A DNA stretch of 64,000 bases from Azorinus chamasolen (GCA_963576725.1 OY755236.1:63152636-63216635), one strand, 5' to 3'. Positions 33,032 through 43,975 are shown, counted from the stretch's first letter. A program made the numbers and translations. The notes: generated by a model from the sequence alone, not told the origin.

Positions 33032-33130
33032 GACCGTATAACTGCCTTGTATCCAGCCATACTAGAAAGTCACTGCAGTACTGTGAGGCTACTTTTACAG
33101 CACGGGGGTGACATGACATGGGAATGCCAG
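33032..33130 (+). CDS. Exon 5: ankyrin repeat 4
   Basis: The acceptor is TGTATTTCCAG and the donor GTAAGT at 33131. It encodes 33 residues (126-158). DRITALYPAILESHCSTVRLLL keeps the ankyrin skeleton (T-A-L, then V-x-L-L-L-x-x-G), but the usual H-L-A is Y-P-A and the G-H turn is S-H, so this is a diverged repeat. The first 26-28 bases are shared with the upstream minisatellite. Because the encoded DRITALYPA fits the ankyrin pattern, the exon is the likely source and the array the copy. The open frame continues past the donor, but beyond 33130 it has no ankyrin character. Confidence 0.9.
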
Positions 33131-33234
33131 GTAAGTTTTACTTCTTCAAACACTAAATTTCTTTCGTTTAAGACTCGAATGCTTAACTTCTTAATCCGTC
33201 TTCTCCAATTTACCGTCAAAGTCAGTGTCAGTGC

Positions 33235-33490
33235 GTCAAACAGTTTGCATCTGGATACTCTGCATATTTTCTCGGCATCTCATCCATGCACATCCTGTTT
33301 GCAAAAAGATAACACGAACTCATTTAAGGTTTGGGATGAGTTAAATTCCTGGAGTGCATATCGTGATCTTGGGGAACAACTTCTCGCAAAGTATACTCGT
33401 ATATTGTGCACTAATCAACTCTTATCAATTAACCATTTTGTTCATAACCCTACGTTGTACGCCTTTGCAAACAGAATAGATCTGACTCGG
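33235..33490. mobile_element. P2 and P1 fragments
   Basis: CAAACAGTTTGCATCTGG with CATCTCATCCATGCACATCC is P2. CGCCTTTGCAAACAGAATAG near 33460 is a P1 left end. Confidence 0.4.
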
Positions 33491-34220
33491 ACAACCCCTG
33501 TTATATGTTCAACGGATGTTCTGTAATCTTGTAATTTTCATGTAATCCTGTAATAATCATGGTTGAAAACTGTTGCCAAGTGAAGCTCGTTTACCGCTAA
33601 ATGGAAGATGATATATTTCAATATACCACCTCCTTAATAAACCATCTTCTTAATAGGAAGGTGACATCTTTTATTACCCATCAGGGTAAATCCTTGGAAT
33701 ATGATTGGTCAGTTTGCCAACATTTGAATTCTGGACTGATTGCGAATAAATAATCGATAATGAACGTAAAAAACGGGTCTTTATATGTACACACGCATAT
33801 TGTGTCGGCCTTTTTGCTACAGGAGCACTGAACGCCCATTATACATTTTGACCATTCCGGTTTGTCTATGTAACCAAGGTAAACAGTGTTCACACATTAC
33901 TGGAATAAAGAAACGAATTGCAATGCTTTTTTACATAAATACTGCATATATATTCCAATTTTTAGCAGAATTGAAACTTAATAGAATGCAATTCCATGAT
34001 AAAACAATGTTAATAAGGATTTTGTTAAAATGACTGGTATTTTGCATGTTTTAAAAGCTATTGACATGGAATTGCATATACACATTAAAAACCATCCATA
34101 CTTTCAATACGCAACCAGCCGATGCTGCCCGCAAGCCCAATGTCAATGTCAAATGACTTAGGATTTTTACGCTCACCTACCACCACGGGGGAATCGCTGT
34201 GTCTTACAGGCGCATTTGTC
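33491..34220. other. Intron stretch, nothing recognised
   Basis: There is no MITE end or tandem repeat. Short open frames lack motifs. Confidence 0.4.
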
Positions 34221-34223
34221 TAG

Positions 34224-34372
34224 TTTCTGTATTGCCGATGTCAGTCTTTCTTCCATGGATGTTTACCTTTTTTCTTAATTGCCGATACCAGTCCTTCTTC
34301 CATGGATGATTACATTTTTCTGTATTGCCAATATTATATCTTCTTCAATGGATGATTGTCTTTTTACTGCAG
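34224..34372. repeat. Three imperfect copies of the exon 6 acceptor region
   Basis: TTCTGTATTGCCGATG, then CTTCTTCCATGGATG, then a T-rich tract recurs three times at about 45-60 bp spacing. The last copy ends in the real acceptor TTTTTACTGCAG. Confidence 0.65.
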
Positions 34373-34504
34373 GATGGTCTGCCACTACCAATTGTTGCCG
34401 TGTTCAGTACGTATGACAAAGAAAAGACTACCGCCATTGTAGATCTACTTTTGCAAGAAGTCGATATAGCGCCATTCACAATCAGCGAACACTTGAAAAA
34501 CAAG
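34373..34504 (+). CDS. Exon 6: degenerate ankyrin repeat 5 and loop
   Basis: The acceptor is CTTTTTACTGCAG and the donor GTAATT at 34505. It is 132 bp and encodes residues 159-202. DGLPLPIVAVFST keeps the position of G-x-T-A-L-H-x-A but has lost most key residues. TTAIVDLLLQEVDIAPFT is the second helix and turn. The extra residues ISEHLKNK make the exon 44 codons, not 33. It probably closes the first ankyrin block, since degenerate repeats are common at block ends. Confidence 0.88.
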
Positions 34505-34559
34505 GTAATTTTATTTTAAAAAAAGAAAACCTTTTTTACGTAGTCACGGCAAAGAGAAT

Positions 34560-34745
34560 ACATGTACTCGGATTTAAGTATCAAACAGTTTAGACCCAGA
34601 TCAGTCGACGTGTTGCAACCTCTGCTTGAACTGTTAAAACGATAGTTTGCAACATACTCCAGCTTCAAATGAGATACAACACGGTGTAGATCCTGACTAA
34701 TCATTCATTTGAACCTTACTGCTTAGAAGAATGTAACGTCAGCCA
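34560..34745. repeat. Short imperfect palindrome with P-type arms
   Basis: CAAACAGTTTAGACCCAGATC and GGTGTAGATCCTGACTAATC bracket two GTTGCAAC/GTTTGCAAC-like segments. The family is uncertain. Confidence 0.4.
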
Positions 34746-34748
34746 CTG

Positions 34749-34974
34749 TTAAATATTCCCTTCATATGAACGGTCTTAACGCATTTTCTTATAGTATCCG
34801 TATGGTTGGGGTCTGCTCTGTTTGCTCATGTTATAATATAGCTATCATTCTACAGTTTCTGCCTGAGGCAAACTTTCCTGTGTTGATATGTCATTATAAA
34901 AAGGTAATCTAATTAATATTCACGACTCATGATGTCGTTATTTTTACATGAATATTCAACAGAGAAAGGGTTAA
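34749..34974. mobile_element. P1 MITE, left arm lost
   Basis: TTAAATATTCCCTTCATATG to ACAGAGAAAGGGTTAA. Confidence 0.75.
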
Positions 34975-35329
34975 ACAACTGAAAAGGTTTGATAAGAAAT
35001 AGTACTCGTTCCAGAAATAGTACTCGTTCCAGATAAACTGCCAAGTAACTGGACATCGCAGGTAGGATCAAACTGTTTTGCCATGGGATTTTAGGGACAA
35101 AGCGTATATTCATTTAGTAGATTCTTTATTTATGAGTGAATCGAAGTGTTTTTTTCAATTGCCATGCAATGCAGAGATATCAAAACTGAAGTATTATTTA
35201 GTCATTTGAATAGGAGATATTCGTTTAACCTTCTTCACTCTGAGGAACTGTCGTCTGTGTATATTATCGTCTGCTTCTATTTTAAAAGTACATATTTCTT
35301 CAAATTCTTTTCAAAACCAGCGTCTGAGT
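34975..35329. other. Intron stretch; short duplication only
   Basis: AAATAGTACTCGTTCCAG occurs twice in a row at 34997-35032. GTATATTATCGTCTGCTTC near 35257 resembles P2 flank sequence. Confidence 0.4.
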
Positions 35330-35600
35330 GACACACGTTTGGATCCTGATGAGACGCCGAGTTACTTGGCGTCTCATCTGGAACCAAACTGTTTCCAAAG
35401 GTTATCAAAGAGTCGCCAGTAGAATGCTAAATGTTTAATATTTTGGAACATCTTTCTTCCATTACTTTTCAAAACCTTAACTATGTCGCTGCCATTTGTG
35501 ACTCTGTGACCACATTTGCCGAGTAACTCGAAGTCTCATCAGGATCAAGAAAGTTTGACGATAGAAAGAAGAAGGGAAACACATTCAACAATGGAAAATG
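35330..35600. mobile_element. Two P2 copies
   Basis: 35335-35400 has a near-perfect GAGACGCCGAGTTACTTGGCG arm pair. 35508-35560 keeps GCCGAGTAACTCGAAG and CTCATCAGGATC. Confidence 0.6.
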
Positions 35601-35644
35601 AATCAGACGAAATAAGTTGCAGATGACACTATTTTTAGCGAAAG

Positions 35645-36255
35645 CTTGAACTATTTACTTCGTGATTATTTATGTAAGATATAATGACTTTATTATTAAA
35701 TATGATAAGATGATGTTTTAACGGCATATGAAAACACGAGTCTTTGGACATGTTAGTGTAACAGCGAGGGTATTAGGTATATAAACACTATAAACTCTCC
35801 TTGCCGGGGAGCTAGCTCTTTGGTGCTTGGAAATGTTGCGAAGTTTAGACTGCGACGTTACTGGCTAGATGGATGAACGCCAGGGACTGCCGATGTCGCA
35901 CGTTGCAACTGACAGCAGTGGAATGACGACTGGATGATCCCAGGCCAAAGTTATCGGAGGGGAAAGTACTGTAATAGCGAGACTGTTAGCTTTATAAACA
36001 CTACAAACTCTCCTTGCATAGGAGCTAGCTCTTTGGCGATATGGCTTGAGCAACAGATTGTGCGGCTACTGGTTGGAAGGGTGACCGATATGGATTGCCG
36101 ATGGTGCACACGTTACAATGGATCTTTAGGGAAACAGGGCAGACACAGCTCAGACAACTCCAAAATTGGCTTTCTCATCTCGGTCTACTCTGTTTGCAAA
36201 TGCATGAAATACTATATATACATGTATATAATAATTGTTTTTAAGTAAAGGGTTA
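35645..36255. mobile_element. P1 remnant split by a tandem duplication
   Basis: The left P1 part (TTACTTCGTGATTATTTATG) and right part (CATCTCGGTCTACTCTGTTTGC...AAAGGGTTA) surround 35757-36120. There, TATAAACACTA.AAACTCTCC and GGAGCTAGCTCTTTGG occur twice about 215 bp apart. Confidence 0.55.
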
Positions 36256-36467
36256 GGCAGTGTCAGCAAGTTAGTAACCATTAAACTCGAACCACGAGGT
36301 GGAAAGAGTTAATCGAACTATTAGTTCTGATGCAGATGTTTATAATGGCACTAGGTTAATTGAACCACCAGTCCGATAAAGTGTTTGATACAAGGTTTAA
36401 ACGATTTGACAAAAAGGAAATTCAATGACCCGACACAAATCTTTGACGTCATCCATTAAAATGGAAT

Positions 36468-36640
36468 GTTAACCCTTCACATGCGGGGCGTGGCCTAATT
36501 AACATCTCCAAGCAGCTTTGATCCAGATGAGACGCCGATTAACTCGCCGTCGCACCACGATCCAAAGTGTCTGTTACTCAGACAATCCTTTCGCATATGG
36601 CTTGAATGAATCGGAAGAAAATGAAATTTTTAACAGATCG
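36468..36640. mobile_element. P2 MITE
   Basis: TTAACCCTTCACATGCGGG opens it, with GATGAGACGCCGATTAACTCG following. Confidence 0.6.
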
Positions 36641-36799
36641 GAGTTTAAGCCGACATCCTATTTTCCAACAGATTATGAGTTAACGTCTGCTTTATACACT
36701 TGCAGTGCCAGCATTGTCGTCTGCTTCACACATTTCCGTCTGCTTCAAGTTTAAGAGTGGGTGTGTTTTTTTTAATTTCTTATAAAATATACAAAGATA

Positions 36800-36880
36800 C
36801 ACAGTATCAAACAGTTTGGATTCAAATGGGACGCTGAGTTACTCGGCGTCTCATCTGGATCCGAAGTATTTACATAGATA
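36800..36880. mobile_element. P2 MITE, cut by LINE
   Basis: CAAACAGTTTGGATTCAAATG, GACGCTGAGTTACTCGGCGTC, ending at the LINE 3' junction (TAGATAGAATC). Confidence 0.65.
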
Positions 36881-37884
36881 GAATCTTTATTTACATCTCA
36901 TCAATGCACATTCAGCAAATATAAAAACATATACAATAAACATTTCAAATAGTGCATAGCCATTCCATAAAGGAATTATAAGAGATGGTAAAAATGACAT
37001 TGCATGCCATATATAACACATGTGTTTATAACATCACAGTATGACACAAATAAAATCGGATCACTGCAAATTGCAATACTGATCCAATATACCAAAACGG
37101 TCTAAAAAAGAGTATAAAATGAAACAAGAATAATCAACAAAAGCAAGCTAAAGTACTCCTATGTTCAAAATCTACACCTGTTAAGAAAACTTAAAGATCA
37201 AAATGATATGATACTATATCATATAAACATATCCGGAATATCAGATACCTAAAAAATAATAATAATAACAGTCTATTTACAAAGTGAAACTTGCCGTCTC
37301 TGTAAAATGTAAAAGCAGGTTTTGGCACAGTCCCTTATCACGTCTGTGTTGGAAAACAGAAACACATATTTATTAAAATCATCTAAGTCTAAGAAATCTT
37401 GACTAAAAGTACACGCTTTTCTAAACAACTCTTCCCTTAAATCACTGTACATATGGCATTTCAAAATCACATGCATTTCACTTTCTACTGTATTGTCCAG
37501 ACAAAATGGGCAAACTCTACTCTCTTCACTAAGACCCTCATAACGGCCAGTTTCAATCCGAATTGGAGCAACACCCAATCTAAATTTACAAAAAGCCGAC
37601 CGTTGCAAAGGCGGGAGTACCATTTTACAGTATTGCTCTGTAGAGAAGTTGAATTTAAAACTCTTGTACAATCTAAGCTTGTTACGACCACGGCCAGATG
37701 TGCCAACATAACTGTTAATTCTACGCAGCCAGTTACTAGTGAAATTACCAACCGTTTTAGTCTCAACAATTTGAGAAAATGACCGAGCGATCGGATATTC
37801 CAAACGACAGTATATATTCAAGTCGTTCTCATAAAAATATGACTGAACTTTATAGTACCAATTTACATATGATATCAAAAACAC
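36881..37884 (-). pseudogene. Non-LTR retrotransposon 3' part, open frame
   Basis: The minus-strand frame 37884-37273 (203 residues) has no internal stop. It contains RSAFCKFRLGVAPIRIETGR and the finger CPFC(x9)HVILKC, the same CX2CX9HX4C layout as the copy at 18770. The reverse transcriptase and endonuclease are missing. A 3' UTR of about 390 bp ends near 36881 with AAAGATTCTATCTATG on the minus strand. This copy looks younger than the other two because its frame is intact. Confidence 0.85.
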
Positions 37885-37974
37885 TGAATGGGTTAAAGTT
37901 ACCAGATAGCGTGACTGGTACTCACACCTACCTAACGTATTATTATCTGTACTTAAATATTTACTCCTTATGTA

Positions 37975-38177
37975 CAGTAAAACCTCTCTATAACGACCAC
38001 TAAATTTAAATCAAGTATTTTGTGTTAAAGACAGGTGTGCGCTTAAAGCAAGGTGAAAGTAAAACAGAACACTCCTATAGGAGCGTTCTGTTTTACTTTC
38101 ACCTTGCTTTAAGCAACCACCTGCCCAAAATGCAAACTAATTAACACAATTTAGTGGTCGTTATAGAGAGGTTTTAC
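37975..38177. mobile_element. T-a MITE
   Basis: CAGTAAAACCTCTCTATAACG to GTTATAGAGAGGTTTTACC. The centre is CTCCTATAGGAG at 38072-38083. The last bases are changed where P1 begins. Confidence 0.9.
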
Positions 38178-38374
38178 CATTTACTCCATGAATATGAATG
38201 TAGACATCATAAATGTTTATTAAGTTATTTCTCATAATGGCACATGAATACATGAATGTATCATATCTATATAGATTCACAGGCAAACAGAGCAGACCTT
38301 TATTAGAGGGCTCATGCAGGAGCTGGGACTACTATGTTATAAATGCGTGAAAAGTACTTATATGAGGTAAATGG
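38178..38374. mobile_element. P1 MITE, diverged
   Basis: ATTTACTCCATGAATATGAAT to ATGAGGTAAATGGTTGA. One arm is GAGGGCTCATGCAGGAGC. Confidence 0.6.
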
Positions 38375-38460
38375 TTGATAAAGGACGGCAAAATGAGGCT
38401 TTCTGCATTTGTTAAGTCTGCACTAAGCAACAATCCGACTTTTAAAGAAAAAATAGGATA

Positions 38461-38985
38461 GCTCAATAGAGATGACGCATCTCCGATTGTACGATTGTCT
38501 GTGTCCAAAATGCTCAATAGAAAGGACACATCTCCGATTGTACGCTTGTCTAAGTCCAAAATGCTCAATAGAGAGGACACATCTCCGATTGTACGCTTGA
38601 CTGTGTCCGAAATGCTAAACAGAAAGGACACATCTCCGATTGTACGCTTGTCAAAGTCCAAAATGCTCAAGCGGACACATCTCCGAGTGTACGCTTGTTT
38701 GTGTCCAAAATGCTCAATAGAGAGGACACATCTCCGATTGTACGCTTGTTTGTGTCCAAAATGCTCAATAAATATGACACTTATCCGATTGTACGCTTGT
38801 CTGTGTCGATAATGCTCAGTCCAAAATGCTCAATAGAGATGACACATCTCCGATTGTACGCTTGTATGTGTCCAAAATGCTCAATAGAGAGGACACATCT
38901 CCGATTGTACGATTGTCTGTGTCCAAAATGCTCAATAGAGATGACACAACTCCGATTGTACGCTTGTCTGTGTCCAAAATGCTTT
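38461..38985. repeat. 51-bp minisatellite, about 10 copies
   Basis: The unit is ACACATCTCCGATTGTACGC plus TTGTCTGTGTCCAAAATGCT plus CAATAGAGAGG. 51 is a multiple of 3, so several frames on both strands stay open. This explains the repetitive open frames, which I do not call genes. Confidence 0.92.
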
Positions 38986-39035
38986 GCGTCGTGCATCAGG
39001 TTTCATATATGGAAGACCTGACAGCAGCAACATTA

Positions 39036-39284
39036 GTTGATCCTTTACCTCATAGAAACGACTTTTCATGCCTTTACAAACAGAACAGACCCAGATCAGT
39101 TGAATTATGTAGGAATCGTCTGATCAGGATCTGCTCTGTTTGCTCATGGAATAATATAGACATGATTCTTCCAGTTTCTGTCATAACTACAGATTAGTAT
39201 GTTCATATGCTCTTGTAAAACTAATCTAATTAATAGTCATGATGGCATTTATTTCTGTCAAAAATATTCATAAAAAAGGGTTAA
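39036..39284. mobile_element. P1 MITE
   Basis: CCTTTACCTCATAGAAACG to AAAAAAGGGTTAA. One arm is CAGTTGAATTATGTAGG. Confidence 0.75.
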
Positions 39285-39394
39285 TAGTTTTCATTTGACT
39301 TCCATTATTTTCGTTCGATTAAAAGTGGTAAGTCGATAAAGATAAGGAACTTTCCGCATTACTTTGAAATGTACTTATCTGCAGTCTATTTTAA

Positions 39395-39644
39395 TTAACC
39401 ATTCGCTTGCTGAATTTTAAAATACATTTCTCATTCTTTACCCATGTCATGTTGTATAATTACATACATCTTCATTGTGTACAAGTATTTCGCTATGCAA
39501 TCATTGCTGTGGAGTGCACTGGTTGCAAAATCAACTTGTAAATAGTGCAGACCCTGATGAGACAGCTCCTGCAGGAGCTGTCTCATCTGGGTCTTCACTA
39601 TTTACAGGTAGGTATATTGACGTGAATAGCAAGCGAAGAGTTAA
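39395..39644. mobile_element. P4 MITE, intact
   Basis: TTAACCATTCGCTTGCTGAA to AAGCGAAGAGTTAA. The palindrome is GACAGCTCCTGCAGGAGCTGTC. Confidence 0.92.
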
Positions 39645-39885
39645 ACCTTTCCCCATGTTCAATATTCATGTAAGAAAAAATATCATCATGGGTGTTTATC
39701 AGCTGATTATTTATAATGTAAAATTTTCCAAGGAATATTTTTGATAAAACTAGTAAAATCAGATCTATATCATGTCATAATGAAACAGAGCAGACCCTGA
39801 TCAGACGACTCCAACAGGAACCGTCTGATCTGGTCTACTCTGTTTGCAGATGCGTTAAAAGTGTTTATATGAGGGAAAGGGTTAC
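39641..39885. mobile_element. P1 MITE sharing the TTAA of P4
   Basis: TTAAACCTTTCCCCATGTTC to GAGGGAAAGGGTTAC. The centre is GACTCCAACAGGAACCGTC. Confidence 0.82.
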
Positions 39886-40172
39886 AGGCCCAAGTAGTAA
39901 ATTACCAATCACTTCGTTATATTGTAAAACTTCTCTAAATTACGTCAAGTATTTTGTGTTGAATGCAGGTGTCTGCTTAAAGCAAAGTGAAAGTAAAAGA
40001 GAACACTCCTATAGGAGCGTTCTGTTTTACTTTCACCTTGCTTTAAGCAACCACCTGCCCTAAATACCAACTAATTAACACAATTTAATGGCCGTTATAG
40101 AGAGGTTTTACTGTATGAGGGAAAGGGTTACAGACCCAAGTAGTAAACTACCAATCACTTCGTTATATTGTA
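39871..40172. repeat. 56-bp direct repeats flanking a T-a MITE
   Basis: GAGGGAAAGGGTTACAGnCC through CACTTCGTTATATTGTA is at 39871-39926 and 40117-40172, with only two or three differences. The T-a copy lies exactly between them. Confidence 0.85.
39924..40114. mobile_element. T-a MITE with shortened left end
   Basis: The left end reads TGTAAAACTTCTCTAAATTACG, missing ATAACGACCACT. The right end is complete. The centre is CTCCTATAGGAG at 40006-40017. Confidence 0.85.
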
Positions 40173-40194
40173 TACGGGACACGCATATACTGAC

Positions 40195-40365
40195 GGTTAC
40201 AGTGTAGACCCAGATCAGAGGGATCCTGCAGGAGCCATCTGATCAGAGTATGCGCTGTTTGTCATTCAAACTCCTCTCGCAAAGATGACCCTTTCATACT
40301 AAGTGGACTTTATCATTAAACCATGATAGACCGTTCCACTTTGATAACTCAGCATTCAAAGGGAT
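40195..40365. mobile_element. P5 element, copy 1
   Basis: CAGTGTAGACCCAGATCAGAGG, GGAGCCATCTGATCAGAG and AAACCATGATAGACCGTTCC recur in order at 51320 and 61680. Confidence 0.65.
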
Positions 40366-40428
40366 AACTCATTTGCACTTGTAAACATTAACGCATAGGT
40401 CAGTAACTTACAGTAAGTAACATTTTAT

Positions 40429-40630
40429 AGTAAATTCCCTCTAAACTGGACGTTAAATTTAGTATAAATATCGGTCTATGAGACAGGTGGCAGCTTACTG
40501 CAGCGTAAAAGTCTTGCAGAAATATCATGTAAGAACTTTTTGCATGACTTTCACCCTGCATTAAGCAGCCACCTGCCTAAAAGTATCTAAATTCTTCTCT
40601 ACTAGAATTCCAGTTTAGAGGGGTTTACTG
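40429..40630. mobile_element. T-b MITE
   Basis: TAGTAAATTCCCTCTAAACTGG to CCAGTTTAGAGGGGTTTACTG. One core arm is eroded (GAAATATCATGTAAGAAC). Confidence 0.8.
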
Positions 40631-40677
40631 TAAAGCAAACGTTTTATATCTCTTCTACGCATCATCAGTTTTAAAAC

Positions 40678-41097
40678 TTTTAACACCTTGCTCCATAGAG
40701 ACGCCTTTTGATACATTGAAAAGAGACTAGACCCTGATCAAACAGTTCCTGTAGGATTGGATGTCTGTTCAGGGTCTGCTCTGATTGCTTATGGATGTTT
40801 ATAGAACTGGTTGTACACTTTCAGTCGAGATCAAAAACCTTTTTGCATCATCAGTAACAAGTAGGGCAAACCTTTTACCGGCTTATATCTCTCCCACGCA
40901 TCGTCTCCTTTAACCCTTCTCCTGATTAACCCTTTTCGCGCATTTACAGAGTAGATCCAGATCAGACGCCCCTATAGGAGCCGTCAATCAGAGTATGTTC
41001 TGATTGCTTATGGAACAATATAGATCTGATTTTGCAGTTTTTGTCATCGCCAGAAATGTCTGTATTCATAAACCATTATAAAAACCTAAAGGGTTCA
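40678..41097. mobile_element. Two diverged P1 copies
   Basis: 40678-40850 has ACACCTTGCTCCATAGAGACG and AACAGTTCCTGTAGGATTGG. 40911-41097 has TTAACCCTTCTCC and CAGACGCCCCTATAGGAGCC. Confidence 0.6.
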
Positions 41098-41397
41098 AGT
41101 CGCCGTAATTCTAAAGATTGTAGTCACAGTGAGGTTAAACACTTATCCAGCATTACTGTCCCTCCCCTTTCAAACTTCAGTATCAGTTTCTTTCAAAAGT
41201 ATACATAGTCTCTCTTTATTCAAGAAGCATTAAATACTAAAAACAGCGTTTAACACAACCAGACAGTCTCTTCGAACACTAGCATGCAGATACATGAGTT
41301 GCATTGCATACATAACAGTTCGATTTAACCTTTAACAGTTTCATGACTGGTTATGCATAAACTCTTTTGAACAATCTTGTTTGCTAATTTACTCTTC
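41098..41397. other. Intron stretch, nothing recognised
   Basis: There is no repeat end or exon that I can support. Confidence 0.35.
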
Positions 41398-41648
41398 AGC
41401 TTTTTCCTACATATGAACGCCTTTTTCACGCATCTGCAAACAGAGTAGACCCAGATCAGACGGCTCCTATAAGAGCCGTCTGATCAGGATCTGCTGTTTG
41501 CTAATGGAATTTAATGGATCGCTTTCTTTATCTTCTAATATGGCTACAATGTTCCACCTTCCATATTTAGTTATACCTATTCTGTCCATGAAGGTATTGT
41601 CATTAGGTATTGAAATCTGGTATAGATATATACAAGGGAAAGGGTTAA
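41398..41648. mobile_element. P1 MITE, TGGCTACAATG subtype
   Basis: CTTTTTCCTACATATGAACG to ATACAAGGGAAAGGGTTAA. The palindrome is GACGGCTCCTATAAGAGCCGTC. Confidence 0.85.
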
Positions 41649-41815
41649 TCATATGCTTCACAAATACGCGTTTTAGCACATTTGCAAACAGGGTAGACTA
41701 AATGTTTCTACCGAATTCTTCCATGGCAAAAGTCAATTGTATATGCCATTGTAAAAAATATCAAGTTGATGTTCAGGATTTTATTATCTCTAACATGGAT
41801 ATTGATGGAATAAGA
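41645..41815. mobile_element. P1 MITE, truncated, sharing a TTAA
   Basis: CACAAATACGCGTTTTAGC and TGCAAACAGGGTAGAC, then a jump to TTCTTCCATGGCAAAAG. The arms are deleted. Confidence 0.6.
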
Positions 41816-41898
41816 GGCCATCTTCTGGTCGATTGACAATAATTCGTCGGCTCATCTGGATCCAAGCTGTTTTCAAATCCACGTCATATCACAAGTTA

Positions 41899-42000
41899 CT
41901 GTATATATTATAACCTATCTTAAGGAGCCATTCATTTATTGAACATAGGGGTCTTAAAAGCAGGTGGTTGCTTAATGCAGCGCAAAATTAATACAGAAAT
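41899..42000. mobile_element. T-e MITE, left half
   Basis: TTACTGTATATATTATAACC, then GCAGGTGGTTGCTTAATGCAG, breaking off at ATACAGAAATTG. Confidence 0.5.
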
Positions 42001-42049
42001 TGTTAACGTGTCTAGGTATAAATAGTAGTTTCTTCATACATTATTTGAA

Positions 42050-42292
42050 TACAGTTGAAATTCGATTTCTCGAAAATTCAAGGAGTCATAAAACTTATTT
42101 CGAAATAGCAGAAGATATGAGCTTTCAGCATAACTTTAGACTTGCAAAAGCTGCCAAGTGTTTTTTCTAAATGTGAGTAGAGATAAAATTTAGACCAAAT
42201 CCGTTTTTATAAAATTTAGAAGGAACGAACTTTTACTTCGAGTTACTTCGATGTTCGATTTATCCGAATTTGAGATATCGAAGTTCTACAGT
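42050..42292. mobile_element. T-f MITE
   Basis: CAGTTGAAATTCGATTTCTCG to CGAATTTGAGATATCGAAG then TTCTACAG. The core is decayed (GAGCTTTCAGCATAACTTT). Confidence 0.65.
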
Positions 42293-42954
42293 CCTTTAAG
42301 GATCTAGAAAATTAGTGAGACTTATTCGAATGCAAATGGTGCAGCATATATAAGCTCCCACCTGTCTCCAAGACCGGTATGTTTACTAACCTGGGTGTAC
42401 CATTGGCTAAATATACTTGTCTAGCACCATGTCTAGCAAACAAATCATTAATGTTATGTTACTCTTGGAGTATTTGGATATTCAAAAGTGCTGAGAGAGA
42501 AAAATAAATCCGATAGATTAATCATTTAACCCACACTCCTCTACAGGGCTGAACCTCGATACCACCTATAACACAGCTGGACACTTTTCTAGAGGAAATA
42601 AAGACATGTGGGAAATAATGCAGGACCCTGCTGAACTGATACGAATGAAAAAATATTCGTAAAGGTCGATTTTGAAGAAATAAATTCGGATTTAGAATGT
42701 ATTTGACAAAGTCGATTATGTATTTAAAATAGAGGGCGAATCGCAGGAGGTGCATTTAGTTTTCGACAGTTTGTAGGATATTAAATGTACCGCGTCAGTA
42801 AATTGATCGGTTCATACGTACAGCGAGTGATAGTATTCGTTTAAACATTCGTGATTCGCTCACAAATCCGATTCTTATTTTCGCTTTACTCTAAAAAAAA
42901 CGTAATTTGTCGTTTTCAGTATGTTGTTATTCGAGTGGTATGTGTTGCAATGTA
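42293..42954. other. Intron stretch, nothing recognised
   Basis: There are short open frames without motifs and no tandem repeat. Confidence 0.4.
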
Positions 42955-43114
42955 TAGTAAAAACTGTAGTTCGAAGATTTAGTAATGAAGAATTGAGAAG
43001 AGTCATGCAGAAAGCCCCTAGGGAAGCTTTCTGCATGGCTTTCATCCTACATTCAGCTGCCACCTGTCTTAAATACCGATAATGATACTTGTTCGAAATA
43101 TCGGGATTTTACTG
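42955..43114. mobile_element. T-c MITE, left spacer deleted
   Basis: TAGTAAAAACTGTAGTTCGAAG to TTCGAAATATCGGGATTTTACTG. The centre is GCCCCTAGGGAAGC. Confidence 0.75.
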
Positions 43115-43309
43115 TAATTATCCAACGTCTTGTCAGACTGTATTCGTTCAAATGGTCGACGAAAAGTAGAAAGGTAAATGATAAACCAAGCGGGTTTTGT
43201 CGAAAGTGTGCCGTATTTGTATTATTTGGAGTCGGCAATGTCTAGCTTTAGTATTCACAGCTTCACGTTATCAGCACTTCTTCTACTAAGCGCAACCTGA
43301 CTCATATGC

Positions 43310-43390
43310 GTTTACAGCTTGCATCCAGATGAGGCACCGGGTACCTCGGCGTATCATGAGGATATAAGTTGTTCGATTTCTCAAAAACCT
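43310..43390. mobile_element. P2 MITE fragment
   Basis: GCTTGCATCCAGATGAGGCACC and CTCGGCGTATCATGAGGAT. Confidence 0.5.
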
Positions 43391-43486
43391 GAATAAATTG
43401 CAAGATAGGTAAACAATGTAAACATTTCAGCAGGTCAGAATTTTATATGACATCATTGTACAGCAGGATAAGGGTTGGCACTAGAA

Positions 43487-43975
43487 AACCAGTTCGATAC
43501 CTTTGTTTGATACGACTACCTGCACTTGATACAGAATTTGATACGACTACCTGTATTTGATACAGGTGTCTGATACGACTACCTGTGCTCGATGTAGACT
43601 ATGGTACGACTACCTGTGTTTGATACAGGTTGTTGCTACGACTACCTGTACTCGATACAGGAGTTTGACACGACTACCTGTACTTGATACAGAAGTTTGA
43701 CATGGCCACCTGTGTTCGATATAAGAGTTTTATACGACTGTGATCGATACAGGAGATTGACACAGCACCTGTGATCGGTACAGGAGTTTGATACGACTAC
43801 CTGTGTTTGATACAGGTGTTTGGTACGACTACCTGGACTCGATACAGGTGTTTGACACGGCAACCTGTGATTGATACAAGAGTTTGACACGACTGTGATC
43901 GATACCGGAGTTTGACACGACTACCTGTGATTGATATAGGAGTTTGATACGACTACCTGTGTTCGATGCAGAACA
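43487..43975. repeat. Minisatellite, about 30-bp unit, 15 or more copies
   Basis: The unit is TTTGATACGACTACCTGTG plus TTCGATACAGG. Copies vary and some are shortened (GACACGACTGTGATCG). Confidence 0.88.

Noticed and set aside
33020..33526. 168-codon frame extending across exon 5
   Set aside because: Only 33032-33130 has ankyrin character. A good donor (GTAAGT) ends it, and the rest is intron with MITE fragments.
38332..39197. Overlapping repetitive frames on both strands
   Set aside because: A 51-bp minisatellite, divisible by three, keeps many frames open. No independent sign of coding.
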